A stretch of 64,000 bases of DNA from DASQFQ01 sp963805525 (GTDB lineage: Bacteria > Actinomycetota > Thermoleophilia > Solirubrobacterales > Solirubrobacteraceae), in NCBI GenBank assembly GCA_963805525.1, contig CAWDUT010000006.1:806001-870000 (forward strand), read 5' to 3'. Made by a program: the position numbers and the translations under genes. Below are positions 7,429 to 15,722 of this stretch, one piece after another. The notes beneath the pieces were generated by a model. That model worked only from the letters and a program-made list of their open reading frames with translations. It searched no databases and was not told the origin of the DNA. Within the stretch, counting starts at the first letter, position 1, and every line of letters starts with the position of its first letter.

Positions 7429-8502
7429 CTAGGAGCGGGCCCGGACGCCGTAGTCCGCGTTGTCGGTGAAGAACCCGTCCACCCCGAGCCGGATGAACTG
7501 GCGGATCTCCGAGACGAGGTCGCCGATCCCGGCGGGATCCGCCGACGAGTCCAGCTCGCATGGCGTGAACGCGTTCTCGCGCCGGAACGTGTACGGGTGG
7601 ACGACGAGCCCGGCCTTGTGGGCGTCCTTGATGAAGCTCGTCGGCTTGCCCGTGCAGTCGTCGGCGGTGCGGGGAATGATGTAGTTCTTCCACGGCCCGA
7701 CGCCGTCGGCGTAGGTCGCGATCTTGCGCAGGCCGGCGGGCGTCGCCATCTCGCCGTAGCTGGGCTGGCTCGGGTCGCCCGCGGGATGCAGGTCCGCCTC
7801 GTCGAGCAGCTGCACGAGCGGCACCGTCAGGACGTGGTCGAGCGCCCGCAGGTTGCCGATCTCGAACGACTGCACGAACACCGGCGCGCCCCTGCGGTTG
7901 AGGCCGTTGCGGTTGAGCGTGCTGACGAGCTTCGGCTCCAGCGGGAGGCCGATCGAGCGGAAGTAGGTCGGGTGCTTGGTCTCGGGGTAGACCCCGATCT
8001 GGCGGTGGAGCTTGCGCGACAGCTGCGCGCGCAGGTCGAGCACCTCCTGGAAGGTCGGGATCTCGAACTTGCCGTCGAAGCGCGTGTTGGCCGGGCGGAT
8101 GTCCGGGATGCGCTCCTTGGCGCGCAGCGTCTTGAGCTCCTTGAGCGTGAAGTCCTCGGTGAACCAGCCGGTGAACGTGATGCCGTCGATCACCTTGGTG
8201 GTCTTGCGGGAGGCGAACTCGGGGTGGTCGGCGACGTTGGTGGTGCCGCCGATCTCCGGCTCGTGGCGGGCGACGAGCACGCCGTCCTTGGTGCTCACGA
8301 GGTCGGGCTCGATGTAGTCGGCGCCGAGCTCGGCGGCGACGCGGTAGGACGCGAGGGTGTGCTCGGGGCGATAGCCGGCGGCGCCGCGATGACCGATGAC
8401 GAGCGGCCGGGCGTGGTGGTCGCCGTGCGGGTGGGCGGGCGCCGCGGCCGGCAGCGCGAGCAGGAGGAGGAGGGTGGGGAGGAGCAGGCGGACGATTCGC
8501 AT
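7429..8502 (-). CDS. secreted glycerophosphodiester phosphodiesterase
   Basis: 357 residues from ATG 8502; a GTG four codons upstream (8514) is less likely. A signal peptide rich in Leu (RIVRLLLPTLLLLLALPAAAPA) is followed by the GDPD TIM-barrel core: VIGHRGAAGYRPEHTLASY, then ADYIEPDLVSTKDGVLVARH, with the catalytic His/Glu/Asp residues. It hydrolyses glycerophosphodiesters to an alcohol and glycerol-3-phosphate outside the cell. It is divergent from an alkaline phosphatase, so together they can release phosphate from organic phosphodiesters. The 12-bp gap to the downstream ppx gene suggests cotranscription. Confidence 0.92.
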   Translation of the reverse strand: MRIVRLLLPTLLLLLALPAAAPAHPHGDHHARPLVIGHRGAAGYRPEHTLASYRVAAELGADYIEPDLVSTKDGVLVARHEPEIGGTTNVADHPEFASRKTTKVIDGITFTGWFTEDFTLKELKTLRAKERIPDIRPANTRFDGKFEIPTFQEVLDLRAQLSRKLHRQIGVYPETKHPTYFRSIGLPLEPKLVSTLNRNGLNRRGAPVFVQSFEIGNLRALDHVLTVPLVQLLDEADLHPAGDPSQPSYGEMATPAGLRKIATYADGVGPWKNYIIPRTADDCTGKPTSFIKDAHKAGLVVHPYTFRRENAFTPCELDSSADPAGIGDLVSEIRQFIRLGVDGFFTDNADYGVRARS

Positions 8503-8545
8503 GAGCCGGATCACAGCAGCCGTTGCGCCGAGACGCGTTGCGAAG

Positions 8546-8566
8546 TCACAGGACGCTCACAAGCGG
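8546..8566. promoter_or_regulatory. Pho-box-like direct repeat between the two phosphatase genes
   Basis: TCACA occurs at 8546-8550 and again at 8557-8561, exactly 11 bp apart, in the 92-bp space between the divergent glycerophosphodiesterase and alkaline phosphatase starts. An 11-bp direct-repeat unit is the hallmark of PhoP/PhoB boxes; actinobacterial units are GTTCACC-like. Only two short, imperfect units are seen, so this is suggestive. Confidence 0.35.
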
Positions 8567-8594
8567 AGCGCGACGATCCGGCAGCCTGCGGCGC

Positions 8595-9989
8595 ATGTTC
8601 AACTCCAAGCAGCTCATCGTTCTCCTCGGCGGACTCGGCGCGATCGCGGTGCTCGCCGCCGGGGCGCAATTCGCGGTCGGCGGCCAGCCCGACAAGACCC
8701 GCGACACCCGCTCCGCCCTCCACGGCGGCAAGCCCAAGAACGTCATCTTCTTCCTCGGCGACGGCATGGGCGACCAGGAGGTCACCGCCGCTCGCTACTA
8801 CCAGTACGGCGCGGCGGGGCATCTGAACCTCGACCGGCTGCCGTTCACCGGCTTCCAGACCACGTGGTCGGTCAAGCCGGACGGCAAGCCCGACTACGAC
8901 CCCGACTCGGCCTCCACCGGCACGATGTGGGCGACCGGCACCAAGACGCTCGACGAGCGCATCTCGCAGGGTCCGAGCAGCGCGATCGACGTGCCGGGCA
9001 AGAACCTGCCGACCGTGCTCGAGCGGGCGCAGAAGCAGGGCAAGAAGGTCGGGAATGTGACGACCGCGGAGCTCACCGACGCGACGCCGGCGGTGCTCGA
9101 CTCGCACATCTCGCTGCGTGGTTGCCAGGGCCCGGCGGACGCCGACAAGTCGTGCAAGCTGGAGACGAAGTCGGCCGGCGGCCTCGGCTCGATCGCCGAG
9201 CAGACCGTCGAGCATCGCGTGGACGTCGCGCTCGGCGGCGGGCGCAACCGCTTCGCCCAGATGATCACGGGCGGCAAGGACGCCGGCAAGACGGTGGAGC
9301 AGTCCGCCGCGCGCCAGGGCATCACGGAGGTCACCGACGCAGCCGGCCTCGCCGCCGCGAAGCGCTCCGACCGGCCGCTGCTCGGCCTCTTCGCTCCCGT
9401 CAACATGACGACGGAGTGGAACGGCCCGACCGCGATCCGCGGTGACGGGACGCCGGCGCAGCGCTGCAAGACCGACAACCGCCCGGCGAACGAACCGAGC
9501 CTGCCGGCGATGACGAAGAAGGCGATCGACCTGCTCCAGGGCGATCGCGACGGCTTCTTCCTCCAGGTCGAGGGCGCCTCGATCGACAAGCAGGACCACG
9601 CGGCGAACGCGTGCGCGCAGATCGGCGAGACGATCGCGTTCGACAACGCGATCAAGGTCGCGCAGGACTACGCGCGGTCGCACCCCGACACGCTGATCGT
9701 GGTCACGGCCGACCACGCGCACACGTCGCAGATCGTGGGCGAGGACACGAGCGGCACCGGCAACCCGACGGGCTACTCGAACAACCTCACCACTGCCGAC
9801 GACCAGACGCTCCGCGTCACGTACGGCACGGCCGGCGGCGAGACGCCGCCCGCGGCCCCGCCGAGCCAGCAGCACACCGGCTCCGTGGTGCCCGCGTTCG
9901 CCTCGGGCCCCGGCGCAGCCGCGGTGCTCGGGACGACGGACCACACGGACCTGTTCAAGGTCCTCGGCGGCGAGCGCGGCCACCGCTAG
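8595..9989 (+). CDS. phoA: alkaline phosphatase (PhoA family), exported
   Basis: 464 residues from ATG 8595. An N-terminal hydrophobic segment serves as signal or anchor. Core motifs are NVIFFLGDGMGDQE (first metal Asp), DSASTGTMWATGTKT (nucleophile Ser after Asp), GGGRNRF, FFLQVEGASIDKQDHAAN and VVTADHAHTSQI (metal-binding Asp/His). The H-S-G-x-V-V-P motif near the end (HTGSVVPAFASG) completes the site. It releases phosphate from monoesters outside the membrane. It is divergent from the glycerophosphodiesterase, and an 11-bp repeat in the shared promoter region suggests phosphate control. A strong terminator follows. Confidence 0.92.
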   Translation: MFNSKQLIVLLGGLGAIAVLAAGAQFAVGGQPDKTRDTRSALHGGKPKNVIFFLGDGMGDQEVTAARYYQYGAAGHLNLDRLPFTGFQTTWSVKPDGKPDYDPDSASTGTMWATGTKTLDERISQGPSSAIDVPGKNLPTVLERAQKQGKKVGNVTTAELTDATPAVLDSHISLRGCQGPADADKSCKLETKSAGGLGSIAEQTVEHRVDVALGGGRNRFAQMITGGKDAGKTVEQSAARQGITEVTDAAGLAAAKRSDRPLLGLFAPVNMTTEWNGPTAIRGDGTPAQRCKTDNRPANEPSLPAMTKKAIDLLQGDRDGFFLQVEGASIDKQDHAANACAQIGETIAFDNAIKVAQDYARSHPDTLIVVTADHAHTSQIVGEDTSGTGNPTGYSNNLTTADDQTLRVTYGTAGGETPPAAPPSQQHTGSVVPAFASGPGAAAVLGTTDHTDLFKVLGGERGHR

Positions 9990-10004
9990 CCCGAATCGGT
10001 GCGA

Positions 10005-10032
10005 GAGGCCGGCCCACGGACGGGCCGGCCTC
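10005..10032 (+). terminator. hairpin terminator after phoA
   Basis: GAGGCCGGCCC and GGGCCGGCCTC form a perfect 11-bp stem around a 6-nt loop (ACGGAC), 15 bp after the phoA stop codon. No T-run follows, which is usual for hairpin terminators in high-GC actinobacteria. Confidence 0.75.
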
Positions 10033-10090
10033 GCGCCGAACCACTCGCGGGTCGGCTGCGTAGCTCCCCCTGTGGCGGGAGATGAGTTGA

Positions 10091-10240
10091 AGGGTCGTCC
10101 GGCACGCGGTCGACGGCGAGAGCCACGAGCGGATCGCGAACGACCTCGGCATGACCGCCGGCTCGATCCGCCAGCTCGCGCACCGCGCGCGCCGCACCGT
10201 GCGCGAGGCAGCCGCGACCCTGCTACGGAAGGCCGGGTAG
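10091..10240 (+). pseudogene. remnant of an ECF-type sigma factor (region 4 only)
   Basis: A 49-codon open stretch after an in-frame TGA (10088-10090) reads as the helix-turn-helix end of sigma-70 region 4: AVDGESHERIANDLGMTAGS then IRQLAHRARRTVREA, ending KAG-stop. Its amino-acid pattern matches the C-termini of actinobacterial ECF sigma factors, but there is no region 2, no plausible start and only 10 bp of related sequence upstream. The last 18 bp overlap the end of the convergent HD-GYP gene. It appears to be the surviving 3' end of a deleted gene. Confidence 0.6.
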
Positions 10241-11770
10241 GTCGACGCCGGGCACGTTGATCGGCGGCGTCTTGATCGGCGGGGTGTTGATCGGCGGCGT
10301 CTTGACCCCGGGCAGGTTGACGCCGGGCAGCTTGACTGCGGGGACCTCGACCGACGGGACCTTGACGGAGGGGACCTCGACGGACGGTACGCGCACCGGC
10401 GGGATCTTGACCGGCGGGACCTTGACGTCGGGCAGCTTCGGCCCGTCGTTGCCGGGCGTGGGAGCAGTCGAGGGCGGGTTCGTCGCGCCGCCGCCGTTGC
10501 TCACCGGCGTCCCGGCCGCGGGCGACCCGCCGCCGGCCGCCGGCGCCTGGGTGCCACCGGGCGTGCGGGTGGGCGTGCGATCGCCGCGCGTGGCGCCTCG
10601 CTCGCGCCGCGCCGCCCGGCGCCGCTCGTCCGTCGTGCTCGTGCGCTCACGCGTCGCCGACGCGGCAACGGCGCTCGCGCGCTTCGGCGCGGCGGCGGCG
10701 GTCGTGATCGCGGGCGGGGAGTCGAGGCTCGTGGGGGAGTAGACGGCCGGCTGCGCGCTGCCGACGCCCATCAGCAGCGCGGTCGCGCCCGCCGCGCCCG
10801 CGCCGATCACCGGGGAGGCGCCGCCGAGCCAGGTCAGCAGCCGCTGCGGCGCGGAGGCCACCAGCGCCGACAGCGCGACCGTGCGATGCCCGCGGTAGTA
10901 GCCGCGGAACGCCGCCACCGCGTCGCCGTCGAGTTGCTTGCCGGCCTCGGCCGCGAGCACGTCGAGCGCGCGCTTGTGGTGCGAGGCGCGCCGGTACGTG
11001 CGGTTGGAGGTGATCGCGTCGAACGTGTCGGCGACGGAGATGATGCGGGCGCCGACCGGGATGTCCTCGCCCGACAGGCCGTCCGGGTAGCCGCGCCCGT
11101 CGAGCCGCTCGTGGTGGTGGCGGATCATGGCGGAGATCTCAGGGTCGCCGATCCCGCTCGTCATCACCGCGCCGTCGACCGGGTGACGCTTGATCAGCGC
11201 GAACTCGCTGTCGGTCAGGCGCCCGGGCTTGTTGAGGATGTTGCGCGGCGTGTGCAGCTTGCCGATGTCGTGCAACGCGGCGGCGGTGCGGACCTTGGCG
11301 ACCTCGGCGGCGGGCAGCCCCATCACGGTGGCGATCCGCTCCGCGTGGCGCGTCACGCGCTGCGAGTGCCCGTAGGTGCGGGCGTCACGCGCCTCGAGCA
11401 GATCGCTGAGGTCGATCAGCGCCTCGAGGCTCGCGCCCTGCGGATCGGCGCCGAGCAGCTTCTCGGCCTGGGCCAGCCGGCGCTCGGCGACCGAGCGGCG
11501 CAGCCAGCCCCACAGCATCAGGTCGGCGAAGACGCGGTCCTCCGACCCCGGCAGGCGGCTCCAGATCGCGCCGCCGACGCTCGCCGCGGCCAGCGACAGC
11601 GTCACGCCGAGCACCAGCGAGAGCCCCAGCAGGGCGAGGCTGCCCGAGGGCACCAGCAGCGAGACGAGCACGGCCGGCAGCACCACCACGAACGTGGTCG
11701 CGATCACCGCGTGGGGCAACCATCGCTCCGAGCCCGGAGCCCGGCGGGTTGTGGCTACACGAACCGCCAT
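10223..11770 (-). CDS. membrane HD-GYP domain protein with C-terminal pentapeptide-repeat tail
   Basis: 515 residues from ATG 11770, which has AGGAACC before it; ATG 11782 and GTG 11818 are alternatives. Two hydrophobic segments (residues ~20-70) precede an HD-GYP domain: YGHSQRVTRHAERIA, AALHDIGKL, IRHHHERLDGRGYPDGL. The metal ligands and GYP motif are intact, so c-di-GMP phosphodiesterase activity is plausible. After another hydrophobic stretch comes a low-complexity Thr/Arg/Pro region and 14 tandem pentapeptides of the form [VILT]-P-x-[VIL]-[KREND]. The tail is probably outside the membrane and its function is unknown. Confidence 0.85.
   Translation of the reverse strand: MAVRVATTRRAPGSERWLPHAVIATTFVVVLPAVLVSLLVPSGSLALLGLSLVLGVTLSLAAASVGGAIWSRLPGSEDRVFADLMLWGWLRRSVAERRLAQAEKLLGADPQGASLEALIDLSDLLEARDARTYGHSQRVTRHAERIATVMGLPAAEVAKVRTAAALHDIGKLHTPRNILNKPGRLTDSEFALIKRHPVDGAVMTSGIGDPEISAMIRHHHERLDGRGYPDGLSGEDIPVGARIISVADTFDAITSNRTYRRASHHKRALDVLAAEAGKQLDGDAVAAFRGYYRGHRTVALSALVASAPQRLLTWLGGASPVIGAGAAGATALLMGVGSAQPAVYSPTSLDSPPAITTAAAAPKRASAVAASATRERTSTTDERRRAARRERGATRGDRTPTRTPGGTQAPAAGGGSPAAGTPVSNGGGATNPPSTAPTPGNDGPKLPDVKVPPVKIPPVRVPSVEVPSVKVPSVEVPAVKLPGVNLPGVKTPPINTPPIKTPPINVPGVDLPGLP
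10226..10435 (-). repeat. 14 tandem 15-bp units encoding a P-x-[VIL] pentapeptide repeat
   Basis: Seventy codons directly before the stop split exactly into 14 five-residue units such as VPPVK, IPPVR, VPSVE, LPGVN, TPPIN and VPGVD. The DNA follows a 15-bp period with base substitutions between units. This is a coding tandem repeat prone to copy-number change. Confidence 0.85.
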
Positions 11771-11836
11771 TGGTTCCTGCATCGGGAAATACGCGGCAGA
11801 ACTTAATCGCCCTGCCACACACGGACAGAAAGTTGA

Positions 11837-13264
11837 CTAAGCGGGAACTTCCTCCCGTGCCCGCATCGGCAGCAGGAACACCAGCGCGGCGGTGGCGACC
11901 AGCACGGCCGACTCCACCCACAGCGTCCGCTCGAACGCGACCAGGAAGCCGTGGGCCGCCGCGGCGGAGAAGAACAGGGTGCCCAGCACGGCCACGCCGA
12001 GCGCGCCGCCGAGCTGCTGGACCGCGTTCAGCGTGCCCGACGCCGAGCCGACCTCGTCGTCGTCGACGCCGGCCAGGATGATGTCGAACAGCGGCGCCAG
12101 CACCATGCCCATCCCGGCGCCGCCGAGCAGCTCCGGGAACACGAGGTCCCACGTCGTCAGGCCGCTGCCGGCCGAGTGCACGACCCACAGCATCGAGAGC
12201 ACGCCCGCGAGCATCAGCGCGACGCCCGCGTGCAGCGTCCGCCGCCCGAACTTCGGCGCCAGCACCGCCGCGCCGCTGCCCGCGCCGATCGCGGTGCCCA
12301 GCGACCACGCGATCAGGCTCGCGCCGGAGTGGACCGCCGAGTAGTGCAGCCCGATCTGCAGGCACAGCGTGAGCGAGAAGACCATGCCGATCATCCCCGC
12401 GAAGAACACGAGCGCGGTCGCGAGCCCGCCCGTGAACGCCTGCTTGCGGAACAGGCTCGGCGTGACGAGCGGGGAGACGCCCTCGCGCTCGCGTCGCCGC
12501 GCCAGCGCCGCGAAGGCGAAGAACACGACGAAGCTGGCGGCGATCGAGGCGAACGTCCACCACGGCCAGTCGAGCTCGCGGCCCTGGATCAGCGGGTAGA
12601 TCAGCAACGCGGCGCCGAGGCTGACCAGCGCGGCGCCCAGGAGGTCGAGCGTGGGCGGCCGCTCGGCGCGCGACTCGGGGAGCAGGCGGGCGGCGCCCAC
12701 CAGGGCCGCGAGGCCGAGCGGCACGTTGATGAGGAAGATCGTGCGCCAGCCGGCGCCGAGGATGTCGAGGTCGACCAGCGCGCCGCCGAGCACCGGCCCG
12801 AGCACCGCGCTGAGCCCGATCACGGGGCCGAACAGGCCGAACGCCTTGCCGATCTCGTCGGGCGGGAAGACCTGGCGGATGATCCCGAAGCCCTGCGGGA
12901 TCAGGATCGCGGCGAACAGGCCCTGGATCAGGCGCGCGGTGATCAGCGCCCCGGTCGTCGGCGCGAGCCCGCACAGGACCGACGAGGCGGTGAAGCCGGC
13001 GACGCCGAGCAGGAACAGCCGCCGGCGGCCGAAGATGTCGCCGAGTCTCGCGCCGGTGATGAGGCCGATCGCGAACGTCAGCGCGTAGCCGCCGACCATC
13101 CACTGCAGGCCGGTCGAGCTGGCGTGCAGGTCGCGGCTGATGGCGGGCGCGGCGACGTTGACGATCATGCCGTCGAGCAGGTCCATGCACTCGGCGGCGA
13201 GCACCACGGCAAGGATCAGCCAGCGCTTGGGGTGGGCGGTCGGAGAGGGGAGGAGATCAGACAT
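11837..13264 (-). CDS. MFS drug exporter, DHA2 (14-TM) family
   Basis: 475 residues with about 14 hydrophobic helices. It opens KRWLILAVVLAAECMDLLDG, and motif A in loop 2-3 reads GARLGDIFGRRRLFLLG. The motif-C type helix (GPVIGLSAVLGPVLGGALVD) is the antiporter signature of the EmrB/QacA group. It probably exports toxic compounds against protons. It is divergent from a TetR regulator, with two inverted repeats in the 42-bp space between the starts, the usual layout for substrate-inducible efflux. Confidence 0.9.
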   Translation of the reverse strand: MSDLLPSPTAHPKRWLILAVVLAAECMDLLDGMIVNVAAPAISRDLHASSTGLQWMVGGYALTFAIGLITGARLGDIFGRRRLFLLGVAGFTASSVLCGLAPTTGALITARLIQGLFAAILIPQGFGIIRQVFPPDEIGKAFGLFGPVIGLSAVLGPVLGGALVDLDILGAGWRTIFLINVPLGLAALVGAARLLPESRAERPPTLDLLGAALVSLGAALLIYPLIQGRELDWPWWTFASIAASFVVFFAFAALARRREREGVSPLVTPSLFRKQAFTGGLATALVFFAGMIGMVFSLTLCLQIGLHYSAVHSGASLIAWSLGTAIGAGSGAAVLAPKFGRRTLHAGVALMLAGVLSMLWVVHSAGSGLTTWDLVFPELLGGAGMGMVLAPLFDIILAGVDDDEVGSASGTLNAVQQLGGALGVAVLGTLFFSAAAAHGFLVAFERTLWVESAVLVATAALVFLLPMRAREEVPA

Positions 13265-13271
13265 CGAACAT

Positions 13272-13307
13272 CGTTCGTGGTTTACGAACGGCGTTCTAGC
13301 ACTAGAA
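13272..13307. promoter_or_regulatory. two inverted repeats between exporter and TetR genes
   Basis: CGTTCGT-ggttt-ACGAACG (13272-13290) and TTCTAG-ca-CTAGAA (13294-13307) lie in the 42 bp between the divergent starts; the second runs into the tetR start codon. Either or both can be the TetR operator. The first, with 7-bp arms and a 19-bp length, is closest to a typical TetR-family site. Confidence 0.6.
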
Positions 13308-14017
13308 TGGTGTTCGTGTCAAGCGCGCTGCCCGATCCCCCCTGGGCCAAGCGCCGGCCGCGCCCCGAGCGCGTGCGGCTGTCGCGCGACCGCATCGTCG
13401 ACACGGCGCTCGCGCTGCTCGACGAGTCGGGCTACGACGCGCTGAGCATGCGCAAGGTCGCCGAGGCGCTCGGCACCGGCGCGGCCTCGCTGTACGCGCA
13501 CGTCACGGGGCGCGAGGACCTGCTGGACCAGATGGTCGACCGCCTCTCCGGCACGATCGTGGTCCCGGATCCCGATCCCGAGCGCTGGCAGGAGCAGCTC
13601 ACGGCGGTGATGACCGACATCTACCGCGCCTACCGCGAGCACCCCGGGCTCGCCCGCGCGACGATGGGCAAGGTGCCGACTGGGCCGCGGACGCTCGTGG
13701 TGATCGATCGCATGCTCGGGATCCTGCGCGCCGGCAACCTGCCCGAGCGCGTGATCGCCTACGCCGCCGACATCCTCCCGCTCTACGCGACCGCCTACGC
13801 GTTCGAGGAGGGCATCCAGGCCGAGCAGATGAGCGAGGAGGAGATCGCCCGCTACTACGACCAGGTCGGCGAGTACTTCCGCTCGCTGCCGGCCGATCGC
13901 TTCCCCCACATCCACGCGCTGTCGGGCGTGCTGGCGGGGGCCGAGGAGGCCGATCCCGAGGCGCGCTTCGCCTTCGGGCTCGACATGCTCGTCACGGGGA
14001 TCGCGGCTCAGGGCTAG
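13307..14017 (+). CDS. TetR family transcriptional regulator
   Basis: 236 residues from ATG 13307; a GTG directly following is also possible. The N-terminal helix-turn-helix is clear: LSRDRIVDTALALLDESGYD, then LSMRKVAEALGTGAASLYAH, then VTGREDLLDQMVD. The larger, acidic C-terminal ligand-binding domain (YRAYREHPGLARA, then AYAFEEGIQAEQMSEEE) resembles the TetR_C tetracycline-repressor-like class. It most likely represses the divergent MFS exporter through the inverted repeats between them. Its stop codon overlaps the stop of the convergent Usp gene. Confidence 0.9.
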   Translation: MVFVSSALPDPPWAKRRPRPERVRLSRDRIVDTALALLDESGYDALSMRKVAEALGTGAASLYAHVTGREDLLDQMVDRLSGTIVVPDPDPERWQEQLTAVMTDIYRAYREHPGLARATMGKVPTGPRTLVVIDRMLGILRAGNLPERVIAYAADILPLYATAYAFEEGIQAEQMSEEEIARYYDQVGEYFRSLPADRFPHIHALSGVLAGAEEADPEARFAFGLDMLVTGIAAQG

Positions 14018-14604
14018 GCGGCTGGCACCGCGTGGAGCAGCGGGTCCTCCTCGGCGGAGGGCAGGGCCGGCGCGGACCCCTCCGGATCGGGCCGCAGCAC
14101 CAGGACCTCGTGCGGCGCGTTGCGCAGCAGCCAGGCGACGTCGTCGACGCTGAAGCCGTCGTGCGCGCCGTTGCTCGCCGCCGCCACCACGATCCGTGTC
14201 GCGCCCGGGATCTCACGCATCAGCGTCCGGAGCGCGTGGCGCACGTTGCGGCCGCGCGCGATCCGGCCGTCGACCGGGACGCCGATGCGCGACGCGCGCT
14301 GCTCGATCGCCTCGAACACGTCGAACGCCTCCTCGCACGACTTCCCGACTGGCACGTCGAGCGCGAGCTGCATCGGCACGGTCGCGAGGTATGCGGGCAC
14401 GATCGTCGCCTGCTCGGCCCACGCGAGCCGCAGCGTCGCCTGGAGCGCACGCTCGCTCAGCTCGCGGCCGACGAACGGGAACAGGATCTTCGCGCGCGCC
14501 GCGCGCGGTTCGGCCTCCGCCCGGCGCCGGCGCCACACGTAGTGGCCCACGACGGCGCCGATCGCGAGCGCGAACAGAGGCGCGGCGACGTCCCACAGGC
14601 TCAT
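14014..14604 (-). CDS. membrane-anchored universal-stress-like protein of the kdp locus
   Basis: 196 residues. One N-terminal transmembrane helix (VAAPLFALAIGAVVGHYVW) is followed by basic residues and a Usp-type alpha/beta domain (AKILFPFVGRELSERAL, RNVRHALRTLM, ATRIVVAAASNG). The ATG overlaps the stop of the KdpD N-terminal gene (ATGA), so the two are co-translated. Usp domains bind nucleotides, and in some KdpD proteins the Usp domain binds c-di-AMP. This separate Usp protein may be an accessory nucleotide sensor for potassium uptake; that is inference. Confidence 0.7.
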   Translation of the reverse strand: MSLWDVAAPLFALAIGAVVGHYVWRRRRAEAEPRAARAKILFPFVGRELSERALQATLRLAWAEQATIVPAYLATVPMQLALDVPVGKSCEEAFDVFEAIEQRASRIGVPVDGRIARGRNVRHALRTLMREIPGATRIVVAAASNGAHDGFSVDDVAWLLRNAPHEVLVLRPDPEGSAPALPSAEEDPLLHAVPAA

Positions 14605-15722
14605 CGGGGCGTCCACTCCCGCTTCGAGCGATCGGCGACGATGCGGAGGTCGACCCCGGGCAGCCGCCGCAGCAGCTGCTCGGCGAGCGGCTCGGAGAAT
14701 CGCTTGAGGCCGCTGCGCGACGCCGGCGACCCCATCAGCACGTAGGTGCTGCCGCGCTCGCGGGCTACGCGCGCGACCACCTCGGGGACGTCGTCGCCCT
14801 CCTCGATCAGCACGTGCGCGCCGAGCAGCGAGCCGAGCCGGCGCAGCGACTCGAGCTGCTCGGCCTCGTCGCCGTTCGGCGCGCGTCCGGGCGACAGCAC
14901 GGTCAGGATGTCCATGCCCGCGCCGAGCCGCTGCGCCGAGCGCCACGCGCGGCGCACCACACGCTGCGAGGATGCCTGCGGAGTCACGAGCGCGAGCAGG
15001 CGCTCGCCGACCGCCTGCGGCACCGTCTGGCCCAACACGCGGTGCTCGTTGCGGACCGGCGGCGGCAGCTTGACCAGCCGCTTCGCCTCGACGTCCTCCG
15101 CCACCTGTCGCAGCGCGACCTCCCGCAGCGCTTCCAGGTTCTCGACGCGGAAGAAGCCGTTGAGCGCGGCCTCGACCCGCTCGGGCTTGTAGACCTTGCC
15201 CGCGCGCAGCCGCTCGATCAGCGCCGGCGGCGTGACGTCGACGAGCACGACCTCGTCGGCGCCGGAGAGCACGGAGTCGGGGAACGTCTCGCGCACGCGC
15301 ACGCCGGTGAGCTCGGCGACCTGGTCGTTGAGCGACTCGAGGTGCTGGACGTTGACGGTGGAGAACACGTCGATGCCGGCGTCGAGCACGTCGGCGATGT
15401 CCTCGTAGCGCTTGCGGTGCTCGGCGCCCGCGGCGTTCGTGTGGGCGAGCTCGTCGATCAGCGCCAGCTCCGGCGCGCGCTCGAGGACCCCCGGCAGGTC
15501 CATCTCCCACAGCGTGTGGCCTCTGTGGGCGAGCCGGCGGCGCGCGACCTGCGCCAGCCCGTCGGCGAGCTGCTCGGTCTCCACCCGGCCGTGGGGCTCG
15601 AGGTAGCCGATCACGACGTCCCGTCCCGCCTCGAGCTCCGCGTGGCCCTCCTGGAGCATGCGGTAGGTCTTGCCGACGCCTGCGGCCATGCCCAGGAACA
15701 CCTTGTGGCGCCCACGGCTCAT
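14601..15722 (-). CDS. kdpD: KdpD N-terminal sensor half (KdpD ATPase + Usp domain, no kinase)
   Basis: 373 residues covering only the input half of KdpD. Residues 1-210 are the KdpD domain with Walker A (GMAAGVGKTYRML), Walker B (ELALIDELAHTNAAG), YEDIADVLDAGIDVFSTVNV and QHLESLNDQV. Residues ~225-365 form the Usp domain (RVLVTxPQ-like start, then STYVLMGSPASRSGLKRF). There is no transmembrane region and no histidine-kinase core; these are encoded 6 kb away (21501-22949). It overlaps kdpB upstream and the Usp gene downstream, so it is expressed with the pump. Confidence 0.85.
   Translation of the reverse strand: MSRGRHKVFLGMAAGVGKTYRMLQEGHAELEAGRDVVIGYLEPHGRVETEQLADGLAQVARRRLAHRGHTLWEMDLPGVLERAPELALIDELAHTNAAGAEHRKRYEDIADVLDAGIDVFSTVNVQHLESLNDQVAELTGVRVRETFPDSVLSGADEVVLVDVTPPALIERLRAGKVYKPERVEAALNGFFRVENLEALREVALRQVAEDVEAKRLVKLPPPVRNEHRVLGQTVPQAVGERLLALVTPQASSQRVVRRAWRSAQRLGAGMDILTVLSPGRAPNGDEAEQLESLRRLGSLLGAHVLIEEGDDVPEVVARVARERGSTYVLMGSPASRSGLKRFSEPLAEQLLRRLPGVDLRIVADRSKREWTPR

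Noticed and set aside
10072..10260. Open frame of 62 codons between phoA and the HD-GYP gene
   Set aside because: The meaningful translation of this stretch is in another frame (sigma region 4); this frame is Arg-rich and without features.
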